Positions 8,976-17,142 of a stretch of DNA of 64,000 nt are shown here, piece by piece. Within the stretch, counting starts at the first letter, position 1. The number at the start of each line of letters is the position of its first letter. The translations under genes were made by a program, and so were the position numbers. The DNA is from Bacillus sp. SORGH_AS_0510. GTDB lineage: Bacteria > Bacillota > Bacilli > Bacillales > Cytobacillaceae. Location: positions 1,926,001 through 1,990,000 of the forward strand of contig NZ_JAUTAU010000001.1 of the NCBI RefSeq assembly GCF_030818775.1, in the 5' to 3' direction. The notes under the pieces are model-generated. The model did no database searches. It was not told the DNA's origin and saw nothing but the letters and a program-made list of their open reading frames with translations.

Positions 8976-9860
8976 ATGAAAATAGACGGAGTTTTTTCTG
9001 GAGGGGGCATAAAAGGGTTTGCACTCATTGGTGCCTACGAAGAAATTGAAAGTAGAGGACTGCAGTTTGTTAGAGTAGCGGGTACGAGTGCAGGGTCTAT
9101 AGTTGCAGCCTTAATCGCTGCTGGTTACACGAGTAAAGAGCTATATCAATTAATGGATGAACTTGATTTAACACAATTACTTGATCCTCGGAAATTGGTT
9201 ATTCCTTTTCCTTTTGCTAAATGGTTATTAGTTTATTGGAAGCTTGGTCTTTATAAAGGAAATGAGTTAGAAAAATGGTTGAAAGAAAAGCTTGAAGCAA
9301 AAGGGTTAAGAACTTTTTCAGACCTGCAACCCGACTCACTTAGAGTAATAGCATCAGATCTTTCAAATGGGCAAATGGTGGTCCTTCCAGATGATTTGCA
9401 AAAATACGGTATATCTCCAGGTTCCTTTTCCATTGCAAAAGCGATTAGAATGAGCTGCAGTGTTCCTTATTTTTTTGAACCAGTCCGGTTACGATCGATG
9501 GATGGGGTAAACATCTTAGTAGATGGAGGAGTACTAAGTAATTTTCCGATGTGGCTCTTCGATCAGGAAAATGTTCAAAAGATGAGGCCGGTCCTTGGTA
9601 TTAAATTAAGTGTTAGTGATTATGAGCACGAGAAGCATACGATTAAAAATGGGATTCAGTTATTTGGTGCGTTATTTGAAACGATGAAGGATGCCCATGA
9701 TTCAAGATATATTTCTAAAAAACATGTGAAAAATATTATCTTTATTCCTGCTGAAGGGGTTTTTCTCACAGAGTTTCATTTAACAGAGGAAAAAAGGCGG
9801 AAATTAATTGATGTTGGTAAGGAGCATGCAAAGAACTTTTTGGATAAGTGGTGCTATTAA
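8976..9860 (+). CDS. yqhO: Patatin-like phospholipase (YqhO/RssA type)
   Basis: This 294-aa patatin-domain protein has a likely Ser-Asp catalytic dyad. The oxyanion loop is GGGIKGFA near the N-terminus, the nucleophile elbow is GTSAG, and the catalytic Asp is in VDGGVLSNFP. I chose the ATG at 8976 because TAGGAG lies just upstream and the fold begins immediately after it; the ATG at 8925 would add 17 unsupported residues. Lipid acyl hydrolase activity is inferred from the family and the substrate is unknown. It is the first yqh gene after the accessory nrdJ-splB block and is followed by repeat R2. Confidence 0.88.
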   Translation: MKIDGVFSGGGIKGFALIGAYEEIESRGLQFVRVAGTSAGSIVAALIAAGYTSKELYQLMDELDLTQLLDPRKLVIPFPFAKWLLVYWKLGLYKGNELEKWLKEKLEAKGLRTFSDLQPDSLRVIASDLSNGQMVVLPDDLQKYGISPGSFSIAKAIRMSCSVPYFFEPVRLRSMDGVNILVDGGVLSNFPMWLFDQENVQKMRPVLGIKLSVSDYEHEKHTIKNGIQLFGALFETMKDAHDSRYISKKHVKNIIFIPAEGVFLTEFHLTEEKRRKLIDVGKEHAKNFLDKWCY

Positions 9861-9866
9861 TACTAA

Positions 9867-10035
9867 GGCTCTGTTAAACTTGCCTGTTGATTTCCGCTCC
9901 AGGCACGTGGGTGTTTCGGCGAGCCTCCTCGGAGAAACGCGCCTGCGGGGTCTCCCCTGAACCATACTCCCACAGGAGTCTTCGTGCCTTCCGCTCCACA
10001 GGGGGTATAACTCAACAATGTTCTTTAACACAGAC
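9867..10035 (-). repeat. MITE-like repeat (copy R2, 169 bp)
   Basis: Begins GGCTCTGTTAAAC and ends TTCTTTAACACAGAC, imperfect terminal inverted repeats. The centre (GTTTCGGCGAGCCTCCTCGG and GCGCCTGCGGGGTCTCCCC) matches copies at 30460 and 45969. Orientation is opposite to the 30460 copy. It encodes no protein. Confidence 0.88.
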
Positions 10036-10041
10036 AATAAT

Positions 10042-10079
10042 AAAAAAAATCGAGTGTCTAAAAGGACGCTCGATTTTTC
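10042..10079 (-). terminator. Terminator of yqhP, overlapping its stop codon
   Basis: ATCGAG-TGTC pairs with GGACG-CTCGAT. On the minus strand the hairpin is followed by seven T residues. The yqhP stop codon lies inside the stem. Confidence 0.75.
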
Positions 10080-10441
10080 TTTTTTCCCTTTTTGCCATCG
10101 ATGACGGTTAAATGAGCAGGAGATTTCTTTTTTGTCTTGTTGCTTTTCTTTAATGTTGTTAATGTCCCAAGAGAGGAGGTTTTCATATTTGAATCTCCAT
10201 TCTTTTGCTGCAATCGCTTTTTTGACTTTTTGGCTGCTTTAAGAAATGCCCGCTGCTCTTTTTTCTGAGGGCTCGACATTGAAAATTTACGAACAAGAAA
10301 ATAGATACCTAAACCGATCAGTGCGATGATAGCAATTCTCTGAATGAAACCGGCAGGATTATCTGTAAATGAACCATAAAGACCAAGCAGAGCTAGAATG
10401 ATAAGTCCACCAATAACATAATATGATGTCCGATTTTTCAA
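10058..10441 (-). CDS. yqhP: Small membrane protein with basic tail (YqhP family)
   Basis: This protein of about 127 residues has two predicted membrane segments (YYVIGGLIILALLGLYG and FIQRIAIIALIGLGIYFLV) followed by a highly basic, low-complexity C-terminal half rich in Lys (for example KKKNRASF at the end). Function is unknown. Position between yqhO and yqhQ identifies it as YqhP. I chose the TTG at 10441 because GGGAGG lies 7 bases before it; the GTG at 10450 is directly abutted by that Shine-Dalgarno sequence and so is less likely. Confidence 0.75.
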   Translation of the reverse strand: MKNRTSYYVIGGLIILALLGLYGSFTDNPAGFIQRIAIIALIGLGIYFLVRKFSMSSPQKKEQRAFLKAAKKSKKRLQQKNGDSNMKTSSLGTLTTLKKSNKTKKKSPAHLTVIDGKKGKKKNRASF

Positions 10442-10508
10442 GAAAGCCACCTCCCTAAGAGCATCTTAAGCATTTTTCCCCTCTTTTAAACACTATAGAA
10501 TAAAAGAT

Positions 10509-11453
10509 TTAGACAATTTCCTCACTTTTCATATCATATTCAGTTTCTCGTTCCTTTTTTAATAATTCTTTAAAGGAAAGGATTGCAACTTCTACCTGGT
10601 CATTGTTTGGTTCTTTCGTTGTTAACAACTGCAACCAAAGACCAGGAAGACCTAAATATTTTAATACAGGAATATTTCTTAATTTATTTGTAATTTGTAA
10701 GACCTCAAATGCAATACCTAATACAACGGGTATTAAAAGTATACGGTCGACAACCCGTAGCCAAAGCGGAGTAGTTGGAACAAGCATGTAGACAAAAACA
10801 CCAACTACAACTGTAAAAAGAATGAAGCTGCTTCCACATCGGTAGTGAAGGCGGGAGTGTGCCTGAACATTTTCAACCGTTAATTCTACACCAGCTTCGA
10901 AGGTATTAATTACTTTATGCTCTGCGCCATGATATTGAAACACTCTCTTAATAAGAGGGGTAAGTGAGACGAAATATATATAACAAAGGAGCAGTACAAG
11001 TTTAAAAAATCCTTCTACTAATACTTGGGCAAAGTCCGATGGAAAAATAGGCTTAGTTAATACAGCTAAAAATACAGGGATTAATGTGAAAGCAAACTTT
11101 CCAAATAAGAAGGAGAGGACCCCAATAACTGCTACCCCTAGGTACATAGATAACTTAGAGACTTCTTTTTCCTTAATTGTCGCATCATCCTTCGGATCTA
11201 CATCAAATCTTTCTGAGGAAAAGTTTAAGTGCTTTGACCCATTTGCACTAGCTTCAATAATTGCAATAATTCCACGAATAAATGGAATCTTTTTTAAATT
11301 GGTAAGGTAAGGGTTTTCCTTACGAGGTAAATGAAAGTATTCTACAGAACGGTCTTTCCTGCGAATGGCAGTAACATAATGATGTTTACCACCAAACATA
11401 ACTCCTTCCACGACCGCTTGGCCGCCATATACCGGTTTTTGAGATTTAGACAT
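10509..11453 (-). CDS. yqhQ: DUF1385 membrane protein YqhQ
   Basis: This 314-aa integral membrane protein belongs to the DUF1385 family. The conserved N-terminal block is YGGQAVVEGVMFGG, and the central signature YHGAEHKVINTFEAG is followed by a Cys-containing LHYRCGSSF. There are about four hydrophobic helices (near residues 105-130, 140-165, 210-230 and 235-255). The function is not established. It lies divergent from yqhR and upstream of yqhP on the same strand, matching the B. subtilis order. Confidence 0.9.
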   Translation of the reverse strand: MSKSQKPVYGGQAVVEGVMFGGKHHYVTAIRRKDRSVEYFHLPRKENPYLTNLKKIPFIRGIIAIIEASANGSKHLNFSSERFDVDPKDDATIKEKEVSKLSMYLGVAVIGVLSFLFGKFAFTLIPVFLAVLTKPIFPSDFAQVLVEGFFKLVLLLCYIYFVSLTPLIKRVFQYHGAEHKVINTFEAGVELTVENVQAHSRLHYRCGSSFILFTVVVGVFVYMLVPTTPLWLRVVDRILLIPVVLGIAFEVLQITNKLRNIPVLKYLGLPGLWLQLLTTKEPNNDQVEVAILSFKELLKKERETEYDMKSEEIV

Positions 11454-11729
11454 GGTTATTTACACCAACCTATAACATAGTTGCACAATAACAGAAAAGT
11501 TAAATCTGTTTGTACTTAAATGTATTCTACTAGAAAAATGAAAAAACCTCTAGGAATGATATTATTTTTAAAATTAAAAACCATAAAAATTATTTTCATG
11601 CAAAGATTAGAATTCTAAGGGCATAATAATGAAGGAATTTCAGCTTTCTTTAATTAAGGAATATGAACATGAAAGTAAAATGATGAAAATAGCATTCTAA
11701 TTAACAAAAATTGTACGGGGGTTATAACG

Positions 11730-12227
11730 ATGGTAAAAGAATTAAAGAAATCAGATTATCCAAAACCCATGTCTTTTGTCGCATTGGTCTTTTGGACAGG
11801 GTTATTTGGAGGGATTTTTTGGGGAACGATTGGTTATATCAGCTATTTTTTTAATTTTACAGAAGTTGCCCCTAATGCCTTACTGGAGCCATGGGCGTTA
11901 GGAGATTGGAAAAAAGGCTGGATCGGTGCAATTGTTTCCATAATTCTCATGGGAATATTTTCAGTTGTTGTAGCTTATATTTATTATTTTACCCTTAGAA
12001 GATGGAAGGGAATCTGGTTTGGATGGGGATATGGGATTATATTATTTCTTGTAGTGTTTGTTGTGCTGAATCCACTCATTCCAAGTATTAAACCCTTTTT
12101 TGAGTTAAGTCGGAATACAATTATTACTTCTATCTGTTTATACAGCATTTATGGGATCTTTATTGGTTATTCCATTAATTATGAGTATGAACTTAATAAA
12201 GTTCAAGAGAAAGAGGCTACAACGTAA
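11730..12227 (+). CDS. yqhR: Conserved four-helix membrane protein YqhR
   Basis: This 165-aa protein has four hydrophobic segments (about residues 17-42, 65-92, 98-120 and 130-150) and no recognisable catalytic motif. The start at 11730 follows GGGGG with normal spacing. Its position between yqhQ and yqhT identifies it as YqhR, whose function is unknown. The 276-base gap upstream, toward yqhQ, is AT-rich and must hold the divergent promoters; I see no clear operator there. The aroQ (yqhS) gene that follows yqhR in B. subtilis is absent here. Confidence 0.85.
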   Translation: MVKELKKSDYPKPMSFVALVFWTGLFGGIFWGTIGYISYFFNFTEVAPNALLEPWALGDWKKGWIGAIVSIILMGIFSVVVAYIYYFTLRRWKGIWFGWGYGIILFLVVFVVLNPLIPSIKPFFELSRNTIITSICLYSIYGIFIGYSINYEYELNKVQEKEATT

Positions 12228-12301
12228 GTTTCGATTAGTCGGATTCGGTTGGTTGTGATAAAATATTTTTGTCCTCATTGAAAAAAGGAGAGTGGAGAGT
12301 A

Positions 12302-13363
12302 ATGGAAAAGATAGAAAAACTTAGATCAAATTTTTCATCAAATGGTATTGATGGGATGTTAATCACAAGCCCATTTAATCGACGCTACATATCTAATTTT
12401 ACAGGTTCGTCTGGTGTGGTATTAATTAGTGCGGAAAAAGCTTTGTTTATTACAGATTTCCGCTATATTGAACAAGCATCAAAGCAATGTGAAGGTTTTG
12501 AAATTATTAAATTTTCTGGTTCCGTTCCAGAAGAAGTAGCACAGCAGGCAAAGAAATTAGGTATCCAAAAGCTTGGATTTGAAGAGGATTTCCTAACCTA
12601 CTCTTCCTTTAAAGTATATGACAAAGAAATCGAAGCTGAACTTGTCCCGATTTCTGGTGTAATTGAAAAGTTACGCTTGATTAAGACTGATGCAGAGATT
12701 AAGATATTAAAGGTAGCAGCAGATATTGCTGATGCGGCTTTTAAACATATTTTAGATTTCATTCGTCCTGGAAAAACTGAATTAGAGGTATCGAATGAAC
12801 TAGAGTTCTTTATGAGAAGAGCTGGTGCTACTTCATCTTCCTTTGACACCATCGTTGCATCAGGGCACCGATCAGCACTTCCACACGGTGTTGCAAGTGA
12901 CAAGGTAATTGAGACGGGAGATTTTGTTACACTAGACTATGGTGCGTATTACAATGGATATGTTTCTGATATTACGAGAACTATTGCTGTTGGGGAGCCT
13001 GATGTAAAGCTTAAAGAGATTTATGATATTGTTTTTGAAGCGCAGGCTCGTGGTATGGCTGGAATAAAGCCTGGCATGACAGGTAAGGAAGCAGATGCAC
13101 TAACCAGAGACTACATAACAGAAAAAGGTTATGGGGAATATTTTGGTCATTCAACTGGGCACGGAATTGGTCTTGAAGTTCACGAAGGACCTGGACTTTC
13201 AGTGAAGTCAGATATCATTTTAGAACCAGGAATGGTTGTCACCTGTGAACCTGGGATTTATATCCCAGGCCTTGGCGGTGTTCGCATAGAAGATGATACT
13301 ATAATTACGGATAACCATAATGAGTCTCTTACTCATTCTACAAAAGAACTAATCATATTGTAA
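12302..13363 (+). CDS. papA: Xaa-Pro aminopeptidase/dipeptidase (YqhT, M24B)
   Basis: This 353-aa cytosolic metallopeptidase has the pita-bread fold and removes residues N-terminal to proline. It has an N-terminal creatinase-like domain (about 1-125) and a C-terminal catalytic domain with all metal ligands visible: the first Asp in TLDYGAYYNGYVSDITRT, the His in GHSTGHGIGLEVHEGP, and Glu in TCEPGIYIPG and VRIEDD. I chose the ATG at 12302, which gives the B. subtilis length and follows GGAGAGTGGAG. It lies 21 bases upstream of efp, and the two are probably co-transcribed. EF-P relieves ribosome stalling at polyproline, so the pairing is thematically consistent. Confidence 0.94.
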   Translation: MEKIEKLRSNFSSNGIDGMLITSPFNRRYISNFTGSSGVVLISAEKALFITDFRYIEQASKQCEGFEIIKFSGSVPEEVAQQAKKLGIQKLGFEEDFLTYSSFKVYDKEIEAELVPISGVIEKLRLIKTDAEIKILKVAADIADAAFKHILDFIRPGKTELEVSNELEFFMRRAGATSSSFDTIVASGHRSALPHGVASDKVIETGDFVTLDYGAYYNGYVSDITRTIAVGEPDVKLKEIYDIVFEAQARGMAGIKPGMTGKEADALTRDYITEKGYGEYFGHSTGHGIGLEVHEGPGLSVKSDIILEPGMVVTCEPGIYIPGLGGVRIEDDTIITDNHNESLTHSTKELIIL

Positions 13364-13384
13364 TGAATTTAGGAGGAACAAATC

Positions 13385-13942
13385 ATGATTTCTGTTAACG
13401 ATTTTAAAACAGGTTTAACCATTGAAGTAGATAATGGTATCTGGAGAGTATTGGATTTCCAACACGTTAAGCCAGGAAAAGGAGCGGCATTTGTTCGTTC
13501 TAAGCTTCGTAACCTACGTAATGGTGCAATTCAAGAAAAAACATTCCGTGCTGGTGAAAAGGTAGAAAAAGCACAAATCGATAATCGTAAAATGCAATAT
13601 CTATATGCTAGCGGTGACCAACACGTATTTATGGATATGGAGTCTTATGAGCAAGTTGAACTTCCAGCTAACAATATTGAATATGAGTTGAAGTTCCTAA
13701 AAGAAAACATGGAAGTTCACATTATGATGTATGGTCATGAGACACTTGGAGTGGAATTGCCAAACACAGTTGAACTAGAAGTTACAGAAACTGAGCCAGG
13801 AATCAAAGGTGATACAGCTTCTGGCGGTACAAAACCTGCGACTTTAGAAACTGGACTTATTGTTCAAGTTCCTTTCTTTATTAACCAAGGTGACCGACTA
13901 ATCATCAATACAACTGAAGCATCATACGTTTCAAGAGCATAA
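13385..13942 (+). CDS. efp: Translation elongation factor P
   Basis: This 185-aa EF-P has the usual three beta-barrel domains and binds the ribosome between the P and E sites to promote Pro-Pro bond formation. The loop that carries the modified residue reads [12 protein letters not shown], with Lys at the tip (KPGKG), as in B. subtilis. The conserved [16 protein letters not shown] and the C-terminal [15 protein letters not shown] blocks are present. TAGGAGG precedes the ATG. It is co-oriented with papA and closed by a strong terminator, which marks the boundary to the cytochrome c region. Confidence 0.98.
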   Translation: MISVNDFKTGLTIEVDNGIWRVLDFQHVKPGKGAAFVRSKLRNLRNGAIQEKTFRAGEKVEKAQIDNRKMQYLYASGDQHVFMDMESYEQVELPANNIEYELKFLKENMEVHIMMYGHETLGVELPNTVELEVTETEPGIKGDTASGGTKPATLETGLIVQVPFFINQGDRLIINTTEASYVSRA

Positions 13943-13948
13943 TCTCTA

Positions 13949-13984
13949 AAAAAACCTTAATCCAGACGGATTAAGGTTTTTTTT
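13949..13984 (+). terminator. Rho-independent terminator after efp
   Basis: AACCTTAATCC pairs with GGATTAAGGTT around AGAC, followed by TTTTTT. Confidence 0.93.
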
Positions 13985-14008
13985 ATTAAGTAGCATTAAA
14001 TCTTTAAC

Positions 14009-14057
14009 AATTTCTCCATAGTTTCTGCTAAGTTTCTGCACATCTATTCCTTACATT
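14009..14057 (+). promoter_or_regulatory. Three 11-bp direct repeats upstream of the cytochrome c region
   Basis: AATTTCTCCAT, AGTTTCTGCTA and AGTTTCTGCAC follow one another without a gap (14009-14041), an 11-bp period like the tandem sites of OmpR/PhoB-type response regulators. A possible -10 (TACATT, 14052-14057) follows 10 bases later. Activator control is an inference. Confidence 0.4.
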
Positions 14058-14090
14058 AATGGTGAAGACAAAATAAAGGAGTAGATGAAC

Positions 14091-14588
14091 ATGAACATGA
14101 CACACTATATGGGTTTACTTGCAGACAATCAGCCGTGGAATTTAATTATTTTTATGGCTATACCAGTTATATGTGCAGAGACTATCGCAATCACAGAACT
14201 GGGTATATTATTTACTAGAAATTTAACAGGCTCTTTAAGAAAAGTAAATAAAGTAGTTAGTATTTTTGCAGGTCTATATTTCACAGGGATATTCCTCTAT
14301 CTAATGAAGACTGCTTTCATTCCACTAACAGTTAATGGGGAATGGAAAGGGTGGATTGATGTAGTTGCTGTTACCTTTTATCTGCTTGGAATTGTTCCGT
14401 TGCTTGGAATGGCACTACTTGATATGGGGATTATTTACAAAAATAGAACAGATGAGCAAAAGCTTAAAATCCATTCATTTTTTGTGGGTATGTTCCTAGT
14501 CGTTGCACACGTAGCAATGATCTTCGGAATGGTCGATCCGTCTATTGGTTCCAACAGCCATTCCGGACATGACATGATGAACATGTAA
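14091..14588 (+). CDS. Four- to five-helix membrane protein with His/Met-rich tail, unknown function
   Basis: This 165-aa membrane protein has hydrophobic helices near residues 14-33, 50-70, 85-110 and 125-145. It ends in HSGHDMMNM, a His/Met-rich tail that could bind copper or heme iron (inference). It resembles DUF6803-type 'permease' annotations seen in Bacillus, but I am not certain of the family. I preferred the ATG at 14091, 9 bases after AAGGAG, over 14085, which lies only 3 bases after it. It stands between the efp terminator and the PCYCGC lipoprotein and may be the first gene of that transcription unit. Confidence 0.65.
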   Translation: MNMTHYMGLLADNQPWNLIIFMAIPVICAETIAITELGILFTRNLTGSLRKVNKVVSIFAGLYFTGIFLYLMKTAFIPLTVNGEWKGWIDVVAVTFYLLGIVPLLGMALLDMGIIYKNRTDEQKLKIHSFFVGMFLVVAHVAMIFGMVDPSIGSNSHSGHDMMNM

Positions 14589-14718
14589 TTTAAAAATCTT
14601 ATTTTTACTTTTACTATCATAAAAACTTCACTAAATAGTAAGAAATTACATCCGTTCTACCATTTACATTTTGCTAAAATGAACTAGTAAATATATTCAT
14701 GGAAGGGGTGAACTGAAT

Positions 14719-15165
14719 TTGAAACGAATAACATCTTTTTTGTTCCTCTTCATTTTAATTGCGATCGTAGCAGCGGGTTGTAGTTCAAAAATGGAAGATG
14801 TTACCCTTGATAAAAAGCATAAACCACTACCTGATTATGTATTGAATTCGTCAGAAAAGATTCAAGAGACCTATGTCTTGGCTGCAACATATCCAGAGGT
14901 AGTATCACAAGTTCCTTGCTATTGTGGATGTTTTGCTCAGGATGGTCATAAAAGTAATCTAGATTGCTATATTGATGAATTAGGTCCAGATAATGCCGTT
15001 AAAGAATGGGATTCTATGAGTATATCGTGAGACGTCTGTATAGATATCGCCCGGGAGGCGATCGAAATGCATCTTGACGGTAAAAGTCCTAAGAAAATTT
15101 ATCAATTGATTACTGATAAATATAAAAATTTTGGGGAACCAACTCCAACACCTGAGCCAAAGTAA
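14719..15165 (+). CDS. PCYCGC-motif lipoprotein with in-frame UGA: candidate selenoprotein
   Basis: The frame from TTG 14719 (RBS GGAAGGGGTG) encodes a lipoprotein signal with lipobox VAAGC (Cys21), PCYCGC at 66-71 and GHKSNLDC at 76-83. It meets TGA at 15028-15030 (codon 104) and continues without another stop for 44 codons to TAA at 15163, directly before the next gene's RBS. The part after TGA (DVCIDIAREAIEMHLDGKS, then a TPTPEPK tail) matches the C-terminal part of PCYCGC proteins as I recall them, where the TGA position is the first Cys of a CGVC motif. It would thus read U-x-x-C. A hairpin at 15046-15062 fits a bacterial SECIS. The alternative is a nonsense mutation of a Cys codon. The role is probably extracytoplasmic thiol or metal handling for cytochrome c (inference). 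Confidence 0.7.
15046..15062 (+). promoter_or_regulatory. SECIS-like hairpin downstream of the in-frame UGA
   Basis: ATCGCC (15046-15051) pairs with GGCGAT (15057-15062) around the 5-nt loop CGGGA. The loop starts 22 nt after the UGA and has G among its first two bases, within the published bacterial SECIS pattern (loop 16-37 nt from UGA, 3-14 nt long). Confidence 0.5.
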
Positions 15166-15175
15166 GGAGTAACCC

Positions 15176-15829
15176 ATGAAAAAGATCTTAATAGGTAGTT
15201 ACATTTTGATTATTATTGGAATTATTGTCTGCATAAATAATAGTCATTTATTTGACGGTAAAAGCTCAAAAGCGGTTATGGCTGGTGAAAAACTGTATAA
15301 AAAAAACTGTCTTGTTTGTCATGGGGAAACCGGTAAAGGAGAAGGGGCAAAAGCTGGGACTGCAATTAACAGCCAAAATTTTTTAAGCTCCGTATCCGAC
15401 AAAGATCTATATTATTACATTAAATATGGACGTGAAGGAACAGATATGCCGGCATATGGACCTAGAATGTCAGATAAAGATTTAAATAATCTTGTGGCTT
15501 TTATGAGAAACTGGCAAACAGAAGAGCTTAAGTTTGAGGTTCCAAAAACTATAGCCGGTGACCCGGAACATGGTATGGTTCAATATAATTTATATTGCCT
15601 TAATTGTCATGGCGAAGCGGGAGCAGGAAAAATAAAAATGGGTACGGCTATAGCCAATCCTCAGTATTTAAAGTATACAAGTGATAAACAAATATGGATT
15701 GCTACTGCATTTGGCCGGGAAGAAACTCGAATGGGACCCTCATTAAAGGGACTAGACGGTGCTCGCCAACTTAAAAAACAGGATATTACGGATATCGTTA
15801 CCTATATTCGTACCCTAGAAGAGAAATAA
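15176..15829 (+). CDS. Membrane-anchored diheme c-type cytochrome
   Basis: This 217-aa protein has one N-terminal membrane segment (residues about 4-22, probably an uncleaved anchor) followed by two class I cytochrome c domains. Their heme sites are CLVCH (about residue 47) and CLNCH (about residue 142). Met ligand candidates are in DMPAYG and RMGPSL. It is most likely an electron carrier on the outer face of the cytoplasmic membrane and an obvious client for the Ccm machinery encoded next to it. It starts 10 bases after the PCYCGC lipoprotein and ends at a strong terminator, so those two genes share a unit. The redox partner is unknown. Confidence 0.92.
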   Translation: MKKILIGSYILIIIGIIVCINNSHLFDGKSSKAVMAGEKLYKKNCLVCHGETGKGEGAKAGTAINSQNFLSSVSDKDLYYYIKYGREGTDMPAYGPRMSDKDLNNLVAFMRNWQTEELKFEVPKTIAGDPEHGMVQYNLYCLNCHGEAGAGKIKMGTAIANPQYLKYTSDKQIWIATAFGREETRMGPSLKGLDGARQLKKQDITDIVTYIRTLEEK

Positions 15830-15837
15830 ATTTCCAT

Positions 15838-15870
15838 AAAACCCTGAATCCTATCTGGATTCAGGGTTTT
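15838..15870 (+). terminator. Rho-independent terminator after the diheme cytochrome
   Basis: AAACCCTGAATCC pairs with GGATTCAGGGTTT around TATCT, then T residues. The about 210 bases from here to 16081 are AT-rich and should contain the ccm promoter; I saw no clear operator. Confidence 0.93.
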
Positions 15871-16081
15871 ATTTTTAAGAGAAAAATATCTACAAATTAT
15901 GTAAATGTGAACATTTTGTGGTGGATTTATGACGAAATCGCAACGATTCAAAGCGGTTAACAAAATGTTCAAGAGTGCTTCAACACCTAGGTATAGATAA
16001 CGATTATATTTATTTCAAAGAGGACTATAGTGGAAAATAGTGTTACTTCGTGATAAGAATTCCACTTCAAGGAGGATAAAT

Positions 16082-17128
16082 ATGCGTAGGAAGAAAGTAT
16101 TAGCATTTTTCGTAATTGTATTATTTGTCTCTATTAACATGATCCCGAAGGCAAGTGCGGAGACGGCATTTCAAGCGGAAAAATTCCCATTTAAAGAAAT
16201 GCAAATTCAAGTAATGCCTGAGTTTGATTACCCTGAGGGCTGGTCAAGAGATATCCCTTCTCTATTAGTAGGGCAGTACGGAACGATTACAAATAATAGC
16301 GGTCAAGATTATAACGGAAATATTGAAATTCCCGTACCAGCAATGGATAAGGGGTTTGAAGCTTATTTGGTAGCGGAGTTTCCAGAAGAAAATAAACCGG
16401 AAGTACAGCGTCCTTATGATATAGATAAAGAAAAAGGGATCATTAGCTGGAAACCAGCAAAAGCAATTAAAAGTAACGAGACGTATAAATTTGTCATCGA
16501 ATACTATACAAAATCAGTTGAGGTTAAAGATGAGAAAAGTTTTACATATGAATTGGTACATAATGCCGATATCGAACTATTAGATGTAATTTTCTATGCA
16601 CCTATGAATGCGAAGGAAATTACGCTTGAACCAAAAGCTGATAGTAATTCGAAGAGTGAGTATGGAGAAGAGCTTTATTACTATCAATATAAAAATATAA
16701 AGGCTGGAGATAACCCGAAATATTCCTTTTCCTATAAGAAAAACGGAACAGAATCAACCATGGAGGCAATTAACAAACAACAGCCGCCAAATGATGAAAA
16801 CCACAGCGGAATAACCGCAACAGACCAAGTGAAAAATGGAGGAACAAGTAACAAAATACGGCCAATCATTAGTGTTGGAGGGGCTTCAATTATAGGGATA
16901 GCGATCATCATTGCAGGACTATTTGTATTTGTAGGATTAAAGGGAAATAATCAATCTTTTAAAGTGTCGAAGGGTTCGAAGCATATGAAGCAGCAACAAA
17001 AGAAATCACCTGACAAAAAAGCAGATAAGTCTAACCACGCTGACGATAAGAAGGAATTACGTAAAAAGCTATTAACAGGGAAGATTGACCAAGAAATGTA
17101 CGAGGAAGAAATGAAAAAACTTATCTAA
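16082..17128 (+). CDS. Exported, C-terminally anchored protein of unknown function in the ccm cluster (paralogue-like 1)
   Basis: This 348-aa protein has a signal peptide (RRKKVLAFFVIVLFVSI, probable cleavage after ASA), a 200-residue extracytoplasmic beta-rich domain, one membrane helix (about 262-285, ISVGGASIIGIAIIIAGLFV) and a charged cytosolic tail. The tail ends in LLTGKIDQEMYEEEMKKLI, a SHOCT-like short helix pair. The ATG at 16082 follows AAGGAGG. The architecture is the same as the protein at 20493-21491 in the same cluster. It has no cysteines suggesting thiol chemistry. I do not recognise a named family; a role in heme or apocytochrome handling is inferred only from position as the first gene before ccmE. 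Confidence 0.8.
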   Translation: MRRKKVLAFFVIVLFVSINMIPKASAETAFQAEKFPFKEMQIQVMPEFDYPEGWSRDIPSLLVGQYGTITNNSGQDYNGNIEIPVPAMDKGFEAYLVAEFPEENKPEVQRPYDIDKEKGIISWKPAKAIKSNETYKFVIEYYTKSVEVKDEKSFTYELVHNADIELLDVIFYAPMNAKEITLEPKADSNSKSEYGEELYYYQYKNIKAGDNPKYSFSYKKNGTESTMEAINKQQPPNDENHSGITATDQVKNGGTSNKIRPIISVGGASIIGIAIIIAGLFVFVGLKGNNQSFKVSKGSKHMKQQQKKSPDKKADKSNHADDKKELRKKLLTGKIDQEMYEEEMKKLI

Positions 17129-17142
17129 TGAGGTGAGAGGGA

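Noticed and set aside
9887..10111. Open frames within the R2, R3 and R4 repeats
   Set aside because: They arise from GC-rich inverted-repeat DNA, differ among copies and have no start signals.
14719..15030. PCYCGC protein as a complete 103-aa product ending at TGA
   Set aside because: The conserved C-terminal domain follows in the same frame with no RBS of its own, so ending at TGA would remove a family-conserved part. A nonsense mutation remains possible and is stated in the entry.
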